From Chryseolinea lacunae (GTDB taxonomy: Bacteria > Bacteroidota > Bacteroidia > Cytophagales > Cyclobacteriaceae): a DNA stretch of 64,000 nucleotides. The DNA is taken from the NCBI RefSeq assembly GCF_016735595.1, contig NZ_JAERRB010000019.1:62001-126000 (forward strand). Reading direction: 5' to 3'. Below, piece after piece: positions 56,605 to 64,000 of the stretch. Positions within the stretch are counted from its first letter, which is position 1, and each line of letters opens with the position of its first letter. The notes below the pieces were generated by a model. It did no database searches. It worked only from the letters and a program-made list of their open reading frames with translations, and had not been told where the DNA came from. Both the position numbers and the translations under genes were made by a program.

Positions 56605-56880
56605 TTAGTCTTTATTCGAACACGTCTTGAAATCTGCCGAGGCTTGTTTGACAAACTCTTCAAACAGTTTATCAATGATGGCCGTTAATTTTTCTGGACG
56701 AGGTAACTTGTCAATTCCTAAATACGCGTGGGGATTCTGCAATATGGAACTTTTTATTTTAGTCACCTCATAGCACCATCGAGTATGTCCCCTTTCGTTG
56801 TATTGCTTAACCAGCAAATCAAAAACCGGAATGAGCGAAATGCGAATTGAAACAGTAAGCATCTGAAAATCCTGAGGCAT
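56605..56880 (-). CDS. Small hypothetical protein (91 aa)
   Basis: ATG 56880, product beginning MPQDFQMLTVSIRISLIPVF and ending in a charged helix (KLTAIIDKLFEEFVKQASADF). Codon use looks coding and the composition is that of a soluble, largely helical protein. No signal peptide and no family recognised. A regulon promoter lies 199-264 bp upstream, giving a leader of about 195 nt, which supports real expression. It is alone on its strand between plus-strand genes. Confidence 0.5.
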   Translation of the reverse strand: MPQDFQMLTVSIRISLIPVFDLLVKQYNERGHTRWCYEVTKIKSSILQNPHAYLGIDKLPRPEKLTAIIDKLFEEFVKQASADFKTCSNKD

Positions 56881-57078
56881 AGGTTCTGTTCTGGGTTCAT
56901 CAGTATATTGAAAGCGATGTTTAATTCAGCGGATCCCTGACTTCGAAGATGCCCTTAGATTGGAAACAAATTGCAATATTTAGAAATACTAAGGGCTGCA
57001 TCGATACCAAGACCAGGCCCATTGGAACTGCCGGCAACCTGCATGAATTCGTCAGATTCTTACAATGAATAATATCTA

Positions 57079-57144
57079 CAAATTGACCAAAAAAAGAATA
57101 AGCATTCCTCTAAAATATTAGCAACATATAATGATTATTTAGCT
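57079..57144 (-). promoter_or_regulatory. Regulon promoter 5: 21-bp direct repeats plus -7 box
   Basis: Plus-strand TTAGCA (57118-57123) and TTAGCT (57139-57144) are 21 bp apart. On the minus strand, TCAATTTG with its TTTG at 57079-57082 is at the conserved -7 distance. It points toward the 91-residue gene at 56880. The remaining 57145-57529 upstream of the plus-strand kinase gene holds no gene that I can support. Confidence 0.55.
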
Positions 57145-57529
57145 TCGAGCTGATGATCACCTGCCTCACGGCAAGCAAGCCATGCCGACACCCAGGCAGA
57201 GCGTAAAGAGTCTAAGAAGCTTTTTCAACGCCAGAAAATAAAGAGCCCCGTATTATGTCGAAGAAATTTCGACTGCTTCTGGGAAGCGTCCGTTGGCTCA
57301 ACACCTTCCGGTGCAATTTCCGTCTGAGGGGAAGCTGTTGTAAAAGTAAGTCTCACGTTGCCCAATGTTTTTTAACTGCGATATTGCTATTACTGCAAAT
57401 TGCTCTCTCAAACTGGCCAATTGGTCAGCTCGCCTACCGTAAAAATACTTTTCGATGTCATGATTGTTAATAGGTGCGTTTGTTGCTTAAAGTTGATAAT
57501 TTTAGCACCCCTAAACCTTACGATCCCCT

Positions 57530-59845
57530 ATGTTACCGAATCGGATTCTCCGCCACGCTCTCCATCGCGGACTTTATACTCTATTCCCGGTCATGCTGTT
57601 GTCCATAAGTGCTGCCGGGCAGTCGCTTACGTCAGGAGCATTGCGTGACATCAAAACGCAATTGGCCACAACTATTGCAGACACCACGCGGGTGCGTTTG
57701 CTGCTCATATTGAGCTCCCATGCCACCGCCCATGTTGACCGAATTACCGCCCGTGACAGCGCACTTCAGTTTGCAAGAACGGCGCATGCACTGAGCGCAA
57801 AAATTCACTACGATAGCGGTATTTATAGATCTTATCTACACGAGATTCGAGTATGGGTAGAAGTTAATAACGGCAAATATTGGCTGGGTGAAATCGACAC
57901 GGTAGCGCTCAGAAATGCTCGGGCTGCGCAAAGCAAGTTTATTGTCTTTGTGCGATCGCGTGGGTCTATCGACCAACTAGGTGCAGCTTATAGTGAAGTA
58001 GCAACGCTGCATCTCAATGGAGGATACGCTGTCGAATCGGTCGGGTTGTACGATTCTGCGCAGGTTTGTTACCGGACAAGTGCCAATGCGCTACAAGAGT
58101 CGCATGCACTGTACGGATTAGGACTTAGTTACAACCAACTCGGAAAATTGAAGGAGTCACTACCAATATATCATCGCAGCATCAAGCTGGCAGAGCCGAC
58201 CGGTGGACCGCATCTATACTGCCTATACGGAATTCTGGGGCGGACGTACAATAATTTGGGAGGATATTCTATTGCTTTGAAATACCAGATGAAGGCCATG
58301 CAACTCGCGGAGGCCGCCAAGGACACAACCGACGAAATGGGCGCGATTCACCTCTTCTTGGGGATGACGTACTCCAAATTGAGAAAGTATGCATTGGCCC
58401 GCGAACACTTTGAAAAAGCATACCACATAGATCGGCATTATACAGCGCATCACGCCAATGAGTTTTTTGCTGCTGCAACCAATCTAGCCGACGCAATATC
58501 AATTAAAAACCCACAGGACGCTATCGATTTTTTAATACGACTCAAAGAAGAATATAAAGCCCTTATGACTCCTGGCCGCACCAGAAATATAGACTTCGGG
58601 TTAATGAGCGCATACATTAGAAAGCGCGACTATATCACAGGCCAACTGTATTGCAATAAATTGATAGCCATACCTGAAACGGTGCCAGGAGCATTGTATC
58701 GCTCTGAGGCGATCGGTCAATTTCTAGTTGTATCCGGACAATACCGTACGGCAGAAAAGTACTTGGCGAACGCTGCGCAGATTGCCAAGACCGAAGGGAG
58801 GATGTACAATTTGCAGAATATCTATTTGCTCTGGCACAAAGTAGATTCAGCAAAACGAGACTACGCCGCCGCGTTGGAAAAGTTCAAGCTTCACAAGGCC
58901 TATGGTGACTCAACGTTGAATGAAAGCAAAGAGAAAGAGATTGCACTCTTGGAAATCGAGTATGAAACTGCAAAAAAAGAACAATCCATTGCGCTGTTGA
59001 CAAAAGATTCGGAATTGAGCCAGCAGCAGCTGGCGCAGTCCAAATTTCAACAAAACGGAAGCCTTGCGGCGTTAGCCGTGGCAGTGCTAATTTCAGGCTT
59101 GGTGGTTAATCAATACCGAATTAAGAAAAAAAACAATACAGAGCTTACGCAACGACAGCAGGAAATACAAAGCATGAATACGGTCCTGCAGAGAACGATT
59201 ATCGAAAAAGAATGGCTTTTAAAAGAGGTGAACCACAGGGTTAAGAATAATTTACAAACTGTGGTGAGCCTGCTCGAAACGCAGTCTTATTCGGTGCAAG
59301 GAAGTGAAGCAGCGTCGGCCATTCGCGACAGCCAGAACCGGGTGCACGCCATGTCCCTGATCCACCAGAAACTAAACCTGACTGAGCACCGAACCTCGAT
59401 CAACATGTCTGCCTACCTGAGCGAACTCACCGAGTATTTGCGCGACAGTTTTTCAACAGGCCGGCTGATTGACTTTCAATTGTTTGTCCAGGCAATTGTG
59501 CTGGATGTCTCGCAGGCTATTCCTATCGGACTCATATTAAATGAAGCGGTCACGAATGCAATCAAGTACGCGTTTCCAACAGAGTCAAAAGAAAATTGCC
59601 AGGTAATTATTTCAATGAAGCAAGACAAAGACCAAAAGGTGTCGCTCACGATTGCCGATAACGGATGTGGTCTGCCGCCCGACTTTGATCCCCGTGGCAA
59701 GCATTTTGGAATGGGATTAAATCTATTGCATGGCCTCACCACCGACCTCGACGGCCGTTGCACGATAGGTACACACAACGGAACCGGGGTTTTGATCGAG
59801 GTAGTCTTCAATGCCAACGTGCTGAATTTTATTGGCCATCGTTGA
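57530..59845 (+). CDS. Orphan sensor histidine kinase with TPR repeats (HisKA_2 type)
   Basis: 771 residues. Signal peptide (ending SAAGQ), then an N-terminal half of tetratricopeptide-like helices (ALYGLGLSYNQLGKLKESLPIYHRSIKLAE, split across the repeat; GAIHLFLGMTYSKLRKYALAREHFEKA), a coiled segment, one transmembrane helix (about residues 510-530), then the HisKA_2 dimerisation motif KEVNHRVKNNLQTVVSLL (His 569) and an HATPase with NEAVTNAIKYAFP, DNGCGLPPDFD and GMGLNLLHGL. No response regulator is adjacent. In Bacteroidota such kinases often pair with distant LytTR or HTH regulators. Its signal is unknown. Confidence 0.93.
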   Translation: MLPNRILRHALHRGLYTLFPVMLLSISAAGQSLTSGALRDIKTQLATTIADTTRVRLLLILSSHATAHVDRITARDSALQFARTAHALSAKIHYDSGIYRSYLHEIRVWVEVNNGKYWLGEIDTVALRNARAAQSKFIVFVRSRGSIDQLGAAYSEVATLHLNGGYAVESVGLYDSAQVCYRTSANALQESHALYGLGLSYNQLGKLKESLPIYHRSIKLAEPTGGPHLYCLYGILGRTYNNLGGYSIALKYQMKAMQLAEAAKDTTDEMGAIHLFLGMTYSKLRKYALAREHFEKAYHIDRHYTAHHANEFFAAATNLADAISIKNPQDAIDFLIRLKEEYKALMTPGRTRNIDFGLMSAYIRKRDYITGQLYCNKLIAIPETVPGALYRSEAIGQFLVVSGQYRTAEKYLANAAQIAKTEGRMYNLQNIYLLWHKVDSAKRDYAAALEKFKLHKAYGDSTLNESKEKEIALLEIEYETAKKEQSIALLTKDSELSQQQLAQSKFQQNGSLAALAVAVLISGLVVNQYRIKKKNNTELTQRQQEIQSMNTVLQRTIIEKEWLLKEVNHRVKNNLQTVVSLLETQSYSVQGSEAASAIRDSQNRVHAMSLIHQKLNLTEHRTSINMSAYLSELTEYLRDSFSTGRLIDFQLFVQAIVLDVSQAIPIGLILNEAVTNAIKYAFPTESKENCQVIISMKQDKDQKVSLTIADNGCGLPPDFDPRGKHFGMGLNLLHGLTTDLDGRCTIGTHNGTGVLIEVVFNANVLNFIGHR

Positions 59846-59977
59846 TATAATTTTCGTTCTGGCGCGTAATAAGCAGAAAAATATACTTTCATATCATTGA
59901 TTAATAATCCTATGAAATCAACATTACTAAGCGATCATTTTAATATTATTGCTTACCAATGAATATTAATTGATGTG

Positions 59978-60613
59978 TTAAAGCCTGCGCGTGTTGACAA
60001 CCAACGGCGCGTTTCCGACGACGTAGAACATATAATTTTCCTGCCGGGCTTTAATTTTGTTTGCCAGGTCCTCTACCCAATGATATAGCAAACCATGGTT
60101 GGTGACACCCTGCAACGGCAGCCACGGACAATTTTCGTGAAATGCTGCTGCGGTTTTCAAATCGCTGAAGGCAATGCAGCCCATTACCTGCATACCCTGC
60201 GATGCCAACTGCTGCAAGGCACAAAAATGGCCGATGGCCGTTTGGTCTCCAAAGAAAACCAGTTGTTTGTCCGGCACAGGATAGTGACTTTCGTCTTCGA
60301 TCTTAAGATAGTGAAAAGCATTGCCCCGCTTCTGCATTTTTGCCCATTCGCTGCCTTTTCCGGTGTGACTTGTGTCGATATATACTGTACAGGTTTTCTC
60401 GTTGGCATCCCACATTGATGGCGTGTAGTCAGTGTAGTGAAATGACGATATCCGGCATTTTATGGACTGTGTTTTATGCCATGCTTCAAAATCGACATTT
60501 GGCAAATGAAGATGCAACTCGTGGACGTTGTCTCCCGCCTACGGACGAGCAGAGGAGATTTGGCCGGTTTTGACAAAAACTTTTTCTAGCGTTGCGATGA
60601 CGTTGGTTGCCAT
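59978..60613 (-). pseudogene. Siderophore-interacting (SIP-type) flavoprotein gene, interrupted by an in-frame TAG
   Basis: From ATG 60613 the frame reads MATNVIATLEKVFVKTGQIS then ARP, hits TAG at 60539-60541, and continues in the same frame with AGDNVHELHLHLPNVDFEAW to the end at 59978. The downstream 187 codons contain DYTPSMWDANEKTCTVYID, VFFGDQTAIGHFCALQQLA and YHWVEDLA, typical of FAD-binding SIP/ViuB-type ferric-siderophore reductases. Because the sequence on both sides of the stop fits one FAD-domain start, this looks like a nonsense mutation in a formerly intact gene of about 211 codons. Translation from a later TTG near 60517 would miss the first FAD-binding strand. A sequencing error is possible. 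Confidence 0.7.
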
Positions 60614-60658
60614 GGTTTGTGTTGACTGATTTTTGTAAAGGTTGCTTTATTTTCGCGT

Positions 60659-60699
60659 CGTCATAAGCAGGCTTGCTTACGCAAGCCTGCTTTGATGAC
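60659..60699. terminator. Long perfect hairpin between the NmrA-like and SIP-like genes
   Basis: AAGCAGGCTTGC (60665-60676), loop TTAC, GCAAGCCTGCTT (60681-60692): a 12-bp perfect stem, extended by GTCAT/ATGAC at the base. It lies 30 bp after the stop of the minus-strand NmrA-like gene and before the SIP-like start. The U-tract is weak, so it may be a terminator or a processing/stability structure. Confidence 0.55.
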
Positions 60700-60728
60700 C
60701 TTGCATAATAGACGCCTGTTATCTGATT

Positions 60729-61634
60729 TTAGTCTACATGGTATGCTGCCGCGAACTGTTTCACGAAATCGTGGAGCTTCTCTTTGCCCAGCGTTGGCTT
60801 GTGCCGGTAATAATCTTGGTAGAGCAACCCACTTCCCTGGCTTGCTTGCATCTCGACAAAGCCGTGGGCGATTTGCGCATTGAACCCGATAGTCAACCAG
60901 CTGCTCAGGAGCTGTTCGTCGCTAACCACCTGCCATGGCAATTCGGGCTTGCCGATGGCGTGGCCCAAGGCTGTTGCAATTTCGTTTGGCGAAAGCTCCT
61001 CGCTGGCCACGTAGCGGATTGTTCGGCCGGCAAAGGGTTTGTCCATTTCTTCGGCAATGGCAGCGGCTACGTCTGCAGGGGACACCCAGGGTTCTTTTTT
61101 GTCGCCTCCATAGTTGGACACGATGGCGCCTTTTGTTTTGATGTTGCTGATGAGGCCAAACAAGTTGGAGTAGAACCCAACGGGACGCATGAATTTGATG
61201 CTGACCTGTGCGGGGAGTTGTTTCAGAATGGCTTCGACGTTGTAGTGAAATTGCAGAATGCCATTGCCCGATTTCATATGCGCGCCAACGCTGCTGAGGT
61301 GAACGACCCGGGTGACGCCAGACTGCAAAACAGCCTGACTATAATTTTTCCCGATCTGGCGTATTGCACCCAGAAAGTCTGCCTCTTTATCGAAGAAGTC
61401 TCCAGCGGCGTCGAGCGTTTCCATGAGGTAGACAATGTCGGCGCCCTGGAACGTTGCGGCCAGAAAGGGAACATCGAACATGCTGCCCACGACGGCTGTG
61501 GCCCCAAGTGATTCAATTTCTTTTACCCGCTCCGCCTTGCTTGTAATTACCGAGACGGAATGACCATTTCTGACTAGTTGTTGCGTAAGCGGCTTGCCCA
61601 CATTACTGATTGATCCTGTTAGTACGATGTTCAT
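60729..61634 (-). CDS. NmrA-like NAD(P)-binding protein (atypical SDR)
   Basis: About 301 residues from ATG 61634 (MNIVLTGSISNVGKPLTQQL); an earlier in-frame start adds 13 residues of unlikely sequence. The glycine motif GSISNVGKP deviates from the usual GATGxxG. TSKAERVKEIESLGATAVVG, VTRVVHLSSVGAH and VSPADVAAAIAEEM follow the NmrA/NAD(P)H-binding layout. Such proteins are nucleotide sensors or quinone/nitro reductase-like enzymes and the role here is unclear. It is cytoplasmic, next to the SIP-like flavoprotein gene on the same strand, and preceded by a regulon promoter with a leader of about 160 nt. Confidence 0.85.
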   Translation of the reverse strand: MNIVLTGSISNVGKPLTQQLVRNGHSVSVITSKAERVKEIESLGATAVVGSMFDVPFLAATFQGADIVYLMETLDAAGDFFDKEADFLGAIRQIGKNYSQAVLQSGVTRVVHLSSVGAHMKSGNGILQFHYNVEAILKQLPAQVSIKFMRPVGFYSNLFGLISNIKTKGAIVSNYGGDKKEPWVSPADVAAAIAEEMDKPFAGRTIRYVASEELSPNEIATALGHAIGKPELPWQVVSDEQLLSSWLTIGFNAQIAHGFVEMQASQGSGLLYQDYYRHKPTLGKEKLHDFVKQFAAAYHVD

Positions 61635-61796
61635 AGTTGCGTTTGATTTTGTTGATACAAAAATCAACAGCAACGAGAACTCGCCCGTAGTCGAAAGTCA
61701 GTTTGTTGTAGTCAAAAAGGAGGTTGTTTGCGTGGTGCCTTGGTGAGAAAGATTTATGATGGGCACGCTTACCAAACAGCCTCGTTAAGATTCAAC

Positions 61797-61862
61797 CAAA
61801 GATCCGTGCTTTCACCTCCATATTCTCATGAATTATTAGCGTATGGTGGTGATAAATTAGCA
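61797..61862 (-). promoter_or_regulatory. Regulon promoter 6: 21-bp direct repeats plus -7 box, upstream of the NmrA-like gene
   Basis: Plus-strand TTAGCG (61836-61841) and TTAGCA (61857-61862) are 21 bp apart, and TTTG (plus CAAA 61797-61800, in GATCTTTG) is at the conserved -7 distance. The distal flank aligns closely with promoter 4. The rest of the gap to 62238 has no gene I can support; it must carry the promoter of the ECF gene at 62239. Confidence 0.55.
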
Positions 61863-62238
61863 ATGAATCGCCACTAAGATTACGCAATGCCAACTAAACG
61901 AAGCCTGCCATACAAGAAACAAAACCTAAAAAAATCTCAGTCCTCATTTTTAAGAAAGTTTTCCCGTGTTTGCAATAACACTTATCTTAAGAACGACGAT
62001 GCTCAATTCCGTATATGCAATCCGTTGTTGAAAGAAAAAACATAAACGCTGTAGGGTACGTGGGGTATTTGGTGTCATCGTGGTATACATGAACTCATCA
62101 CTAAAGCGGTGAGTGCCCATTCAGAGGCTGCCTTCAAAGGCATATTGATAACGAGTGAATTTGAAACTAAAAATATGATTTCATATTTCCGGTTGATTTT
62201 ACTGATGTTCAATTTCTGTTAGCATAACCCATAGCGCA

Positions 62239-62832
62239 ATGGCATCGACAGGCGAATTCGATGACAAAGATGACGTGATCTTAAACCTCCTGGCGGAGGA
62301 CAGCACGCACGCGTCAACCCTCCTTTACCACCATTACTATAGGACCGTTTTCCATTACGTGAACGATATCGTGGAAGACCAGGAACAGAGCAAGGACATT
62401 GTTCAGGAGTTGTTCCTAGCCATCTGGGTAAAGCGACATTCCCTTCATTTCTCCAAACCCTTACTAGCCTATTTGTTTGTTGCCGCCCACAATAAAGCAA
62501 TCAACCACATCCGAGATGTCGAAAGAAAAACCAAAACATTCGGCGACAATGTTAGCCTATCCGAAATAGAAAGGATCCCTTCATCTGCCATTGTGGATCT
62601 GGAGGCGGTTGAATTGGCTTCTCTCATAAAAAAAGCTATGCGGTTGCTCCCCGTAAAGGCAAGGAAAACCCTCCTGATGAGTAGGAAACATGGCATGACC
62701 AATGCAGAAATTGCAACGCGGTTAAAGGTCTCGCAGAAAGCCGTAGAGAAGAATATGACCAAGGCCCTGGCGCTGCTGCGGAAATATCTAAAGCCATACT
62801 TTAAGGTGCTTTTAATCTTCATCGATTACTAA
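62239..62832 (+). CDS. ECF-type RNA polymerase sigma factor
   Basis: 197 residues with region 2 (HASTLLYHHYYRTVFHYV, SKDIVQELFLAIWVKR, AYLFVAAHNKAINHIRDV) and region 4 (MRLLPVKARKTLLMSRKHG, NAEIATRLKVSQKAVEKNMTKAL split over the HTH). It heads a second sigma/FecR/STN-receptor unit that runs off the right edge. By the known model it would be released by the FecR partner at 62898 when the receptor binds its ligand. Confidence 0.93.
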   Translation: MASTGEFDDKDDVILNLLAEDSTHASTLLYHHYYRTVFHYVNDIVEDQEQSKDIVQELFLAIWVKRHSLHFSKPLLAYLFVAAHNKAINHIRDVERKTKTFGDNVSLSEIERIPSSAIVDLEAVELASLIKKAMRLLPVKARKTLLMSRKHGMTNAEIATRLKVSQKAVEKNMTKALALLRKYLKPYFKVLLIFIDY

Positions 62833-62897
62833 AAAAAGGAACAATGACGGTAGGGTTACGGCAAATCAAGGTGTCTTAGCAGTAAAAGGTTACCACT

Positions 62898-63884
62898 ATG
62901 GCCGAAATGGATTTTTACATTCTAACGCACAAAAGTCTCACGGGGCAACTTTCCTCGCTAGAACAGAGACAGCTTGACACATGGCTCCTACAGGATGTAA
63001 AAAACCAGCAAGCCTATCAGGAGATTAAACGCATTTGGGAGCTGGATATCGACGATGATGAAACGGACCACGTAAGCGAAGCGCATTTCCAAGAAGAACT
63101 AAGAATACTGGAAAGTGCCGTCGGAGAAGCCAAGCGGAAGGAAGACCTCATCAAGCGCTACAAACGATATGCTGCCTTTGGACTAGTCACCACGGTTATT
63201 TGCATCTTTCTTTTTGCGTGGGAGCTGTTTCTTTTATCCGAGAAACTGCCAACGGATACTGTAAAATTTGCAAGCCTCCAAAACAGTGCGGTGTGGCTTG
63301 CGGATAGCTCACAGGTCTTCCTTAATGACAGCTCATTCTTTTCCTACCGTGCAGGAAAGCAAACACGCCTGGCTGAGTTATCCGGAGAGGCCCTCTTCCA
63401 GATAAATCCGGAAAAAAGACCCTTCGTGGTTTCCGCAAACGGAGTTCAGCTGGAAGTTCTTGGGACATCGTTTGTCGTAAAAGCTTATCCTGGGAAAGAC
63501 ATGGAAATCATTGTCATATCCGGAACTGTCTCTGTGAGAAGCCAAAAACAGTCAGTGACATTGTCAACAGGGGAAAAAGCGAGCATCAAAGGTGAACAGA
63601 TACAAAAACAACAGAACTTAGATCCGAACTTCGATGCCTGGTATACCGGAAAACTTGAGTTCAAGAACACCGAACTGGGAGAAGTTTTAAAGCTGATTTC
63701 CCAGCAGTACGATGCGACATTTGCAGCAACAGATTCCAATGTCTTACGCTGTCGCTTCACCGGAAAATTTAACGATAGCAGACTGGAAGATGTGCTCCGG
63801 GCACTTTCCTTCAGCATGAACATCGTTTTTGTGCCCGGTCCGGAAGGCCGGTATATTATCTCCGGGGCAGGTTGTATGAAATAA
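62898..63884 (+). CDS. FecR-family anti-sigma factor
   Basis: 328 residues: cytoplasmic N-terminus (SLEQRQLDTWLLQDVKNQQAY region), one transmembrane helix (about residues 92-110, AFGLVTTVICIFLFAWELF), FecR domain (AVWLADSSQVFLNDSS, ELSGEALFQINPEKRPFVV, EVLGTSFVVKAYP) and a C-terminal STN-like/DUF4974 domain (LEFKNTELGEVLKLISQQY). It lies 65 bp after its sigma gene and 5 bp before the STN-type receptor start, the standard signalling trio. Confidence 0.93.
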   Translation: MAEMDFYILTHKSLTGQLSSLEQRQLDTWLLQDVKNQQAYQEIKRIWELDIDDDETDHVSEAHFQEELRILESAVGEAKRKEDLIKRYKRYAAFGLVTTVICIFLFAWELFLLSEKLPTDTVKFASLQNSAVWLADSSQVFLNDSSFFSYRAGKQTRLAELSGEALFQINPEKRPFVVSANGVQLEVLGTSFVVKAYPGKDMEIIVISGTVSVRSQKQSVTLSTGEKASIKGEQIQKQQNLDPNFDAWYTGKLEFKNTELGEVLKLISQQYDATFAATDSNVLRCRFTGKFNDSRLEDVLRALSFSMNIVFVPGPEGRYIISGAGCMK

Positions 63885-63889
63885 ATCCT

Positions 63890-64000
63890 ATGAGAATACT
63901 TTCACTCGCTACACTGCTAAGTTGTACCTTATACGCAAATGCCCAAATTGACGTAAGTCGGCGACTCACCTTTAAAGCAGAGAATGTTGACCTGCCAACA
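63890..64000 (+). CDS. Start of an STN-type SusC/TonB-dependent receptor (cut by window edge)
   Basis: 37 codons from ATG 63890: signal peptide MRILSLATLLSCTLYANAQ, then SRRLTFKAENVDLPT, the opening strand of an STN domain. Position directly after ECF and FecR genes supports a TonB-dependent transducer. Little more can be said from this fragment. Confidence 0.75.
   Translation, partial: MRILSLATLLSCTLYANAQIDVSRRLTFKAENVDLPT

Noticed and set aside
57255-57470. 71-codon plus-strand frame upstream of the histidine kinase
   Set aside because: Composition unlike a real protein and no homologue recognised.
62219-62224. Single TTAGCA just upstream of the second ECF sigma gene, and another at 57502
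   Set aside because: No partner hexamer 21 bp away on either side, so not counted as regulon sites.

Overview
The window reads as a chromosome segment of a Bacteroidota bacterium, probably an aerobic soil or aquatic member of the Cytophagales. The evidence is five TonB-dependent SusC-type receptors (two cut by the window edges), three SusD lipoproteins, two ECF-sigma/FecR pairs, a hybrid two-component regulator, Bacteroidota-type promoter boxes (about TAnnTTTG) and weak Shine-Dalgarno sequences. Nearly all of it is a large polysaccharide utilization region. I saw no rRNA, tRNA, CRISPR array or insertion sequence.

Layout. 1-15.9 kb, all minus strand: LacI and AraC regulators, a GH95 enzyme, a GH43/GH117-like propeller enzyme, a SusC/SusD pair, a GH16-like enzyme, a GH29 fucosidase and the start of another SusC. 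16.9-23.8 kb, plus strand: ECF sigma factor, FecR anti-sigma factor, STN-type SusC and SusD, a self-contained sigma-controlled uptake unit. 24.0-30.5 kb, minus strand: degenerate KDPG-aldolase-like protein, sodium:solute symporter, FAD oxidoreductase, MFS transporter and a small winged-helix-like protein. 30.9-56.2 kb is the core locus: sulfatase, a 1377-residue hybrid two-component regulator, GH88, SusC/SusD, a second sulfatase, a heparinase II/III-type lyase, a second GH29, NagB-type deaminase, ROK kinase, FucP-like permease, an unclassified secreted 637-residue protein and a secreted formylglycine-generating-enzyme-like lipoprotein. 56.6-64 kb: a small unknown gene, a TPR histidine kinase, a SIP-type flavoprotein gene broken by a stop codon, an NmrA-like protein, and a second ECF/FecR/SusC set that runs off the right edge.

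How the genes fit together (inference). Lyase plus GH88 implies a uronic-acid polymer cut by beta-elimination, followed by removal of the unsaturated uronic acid. Two sulfatases plus their likely maturase imply sulfate esters. Two GH29 and one GH95 imply alpha-L-fucose or alpha-L-galactose branches. NagB, ROK kinase and a FucP/NagP-type permease imply an amino-sugar product. A fucosylated, sulfated glycosaminoglycan-like polymer fits all of these.

The most interesting observation is regulatory. Six minus-strand promoters carry the same architecture: two direct repeats of GCTAA exactly 21 bp apart, followed by a TTTG-type -7 box at a fixed distance of about 40 bp. Each half-site often has a second contact (A[TC]CAC) one helical turn away, as expected for AraC-family activators. 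These promoters appear to tie scattered genes into one regulon.
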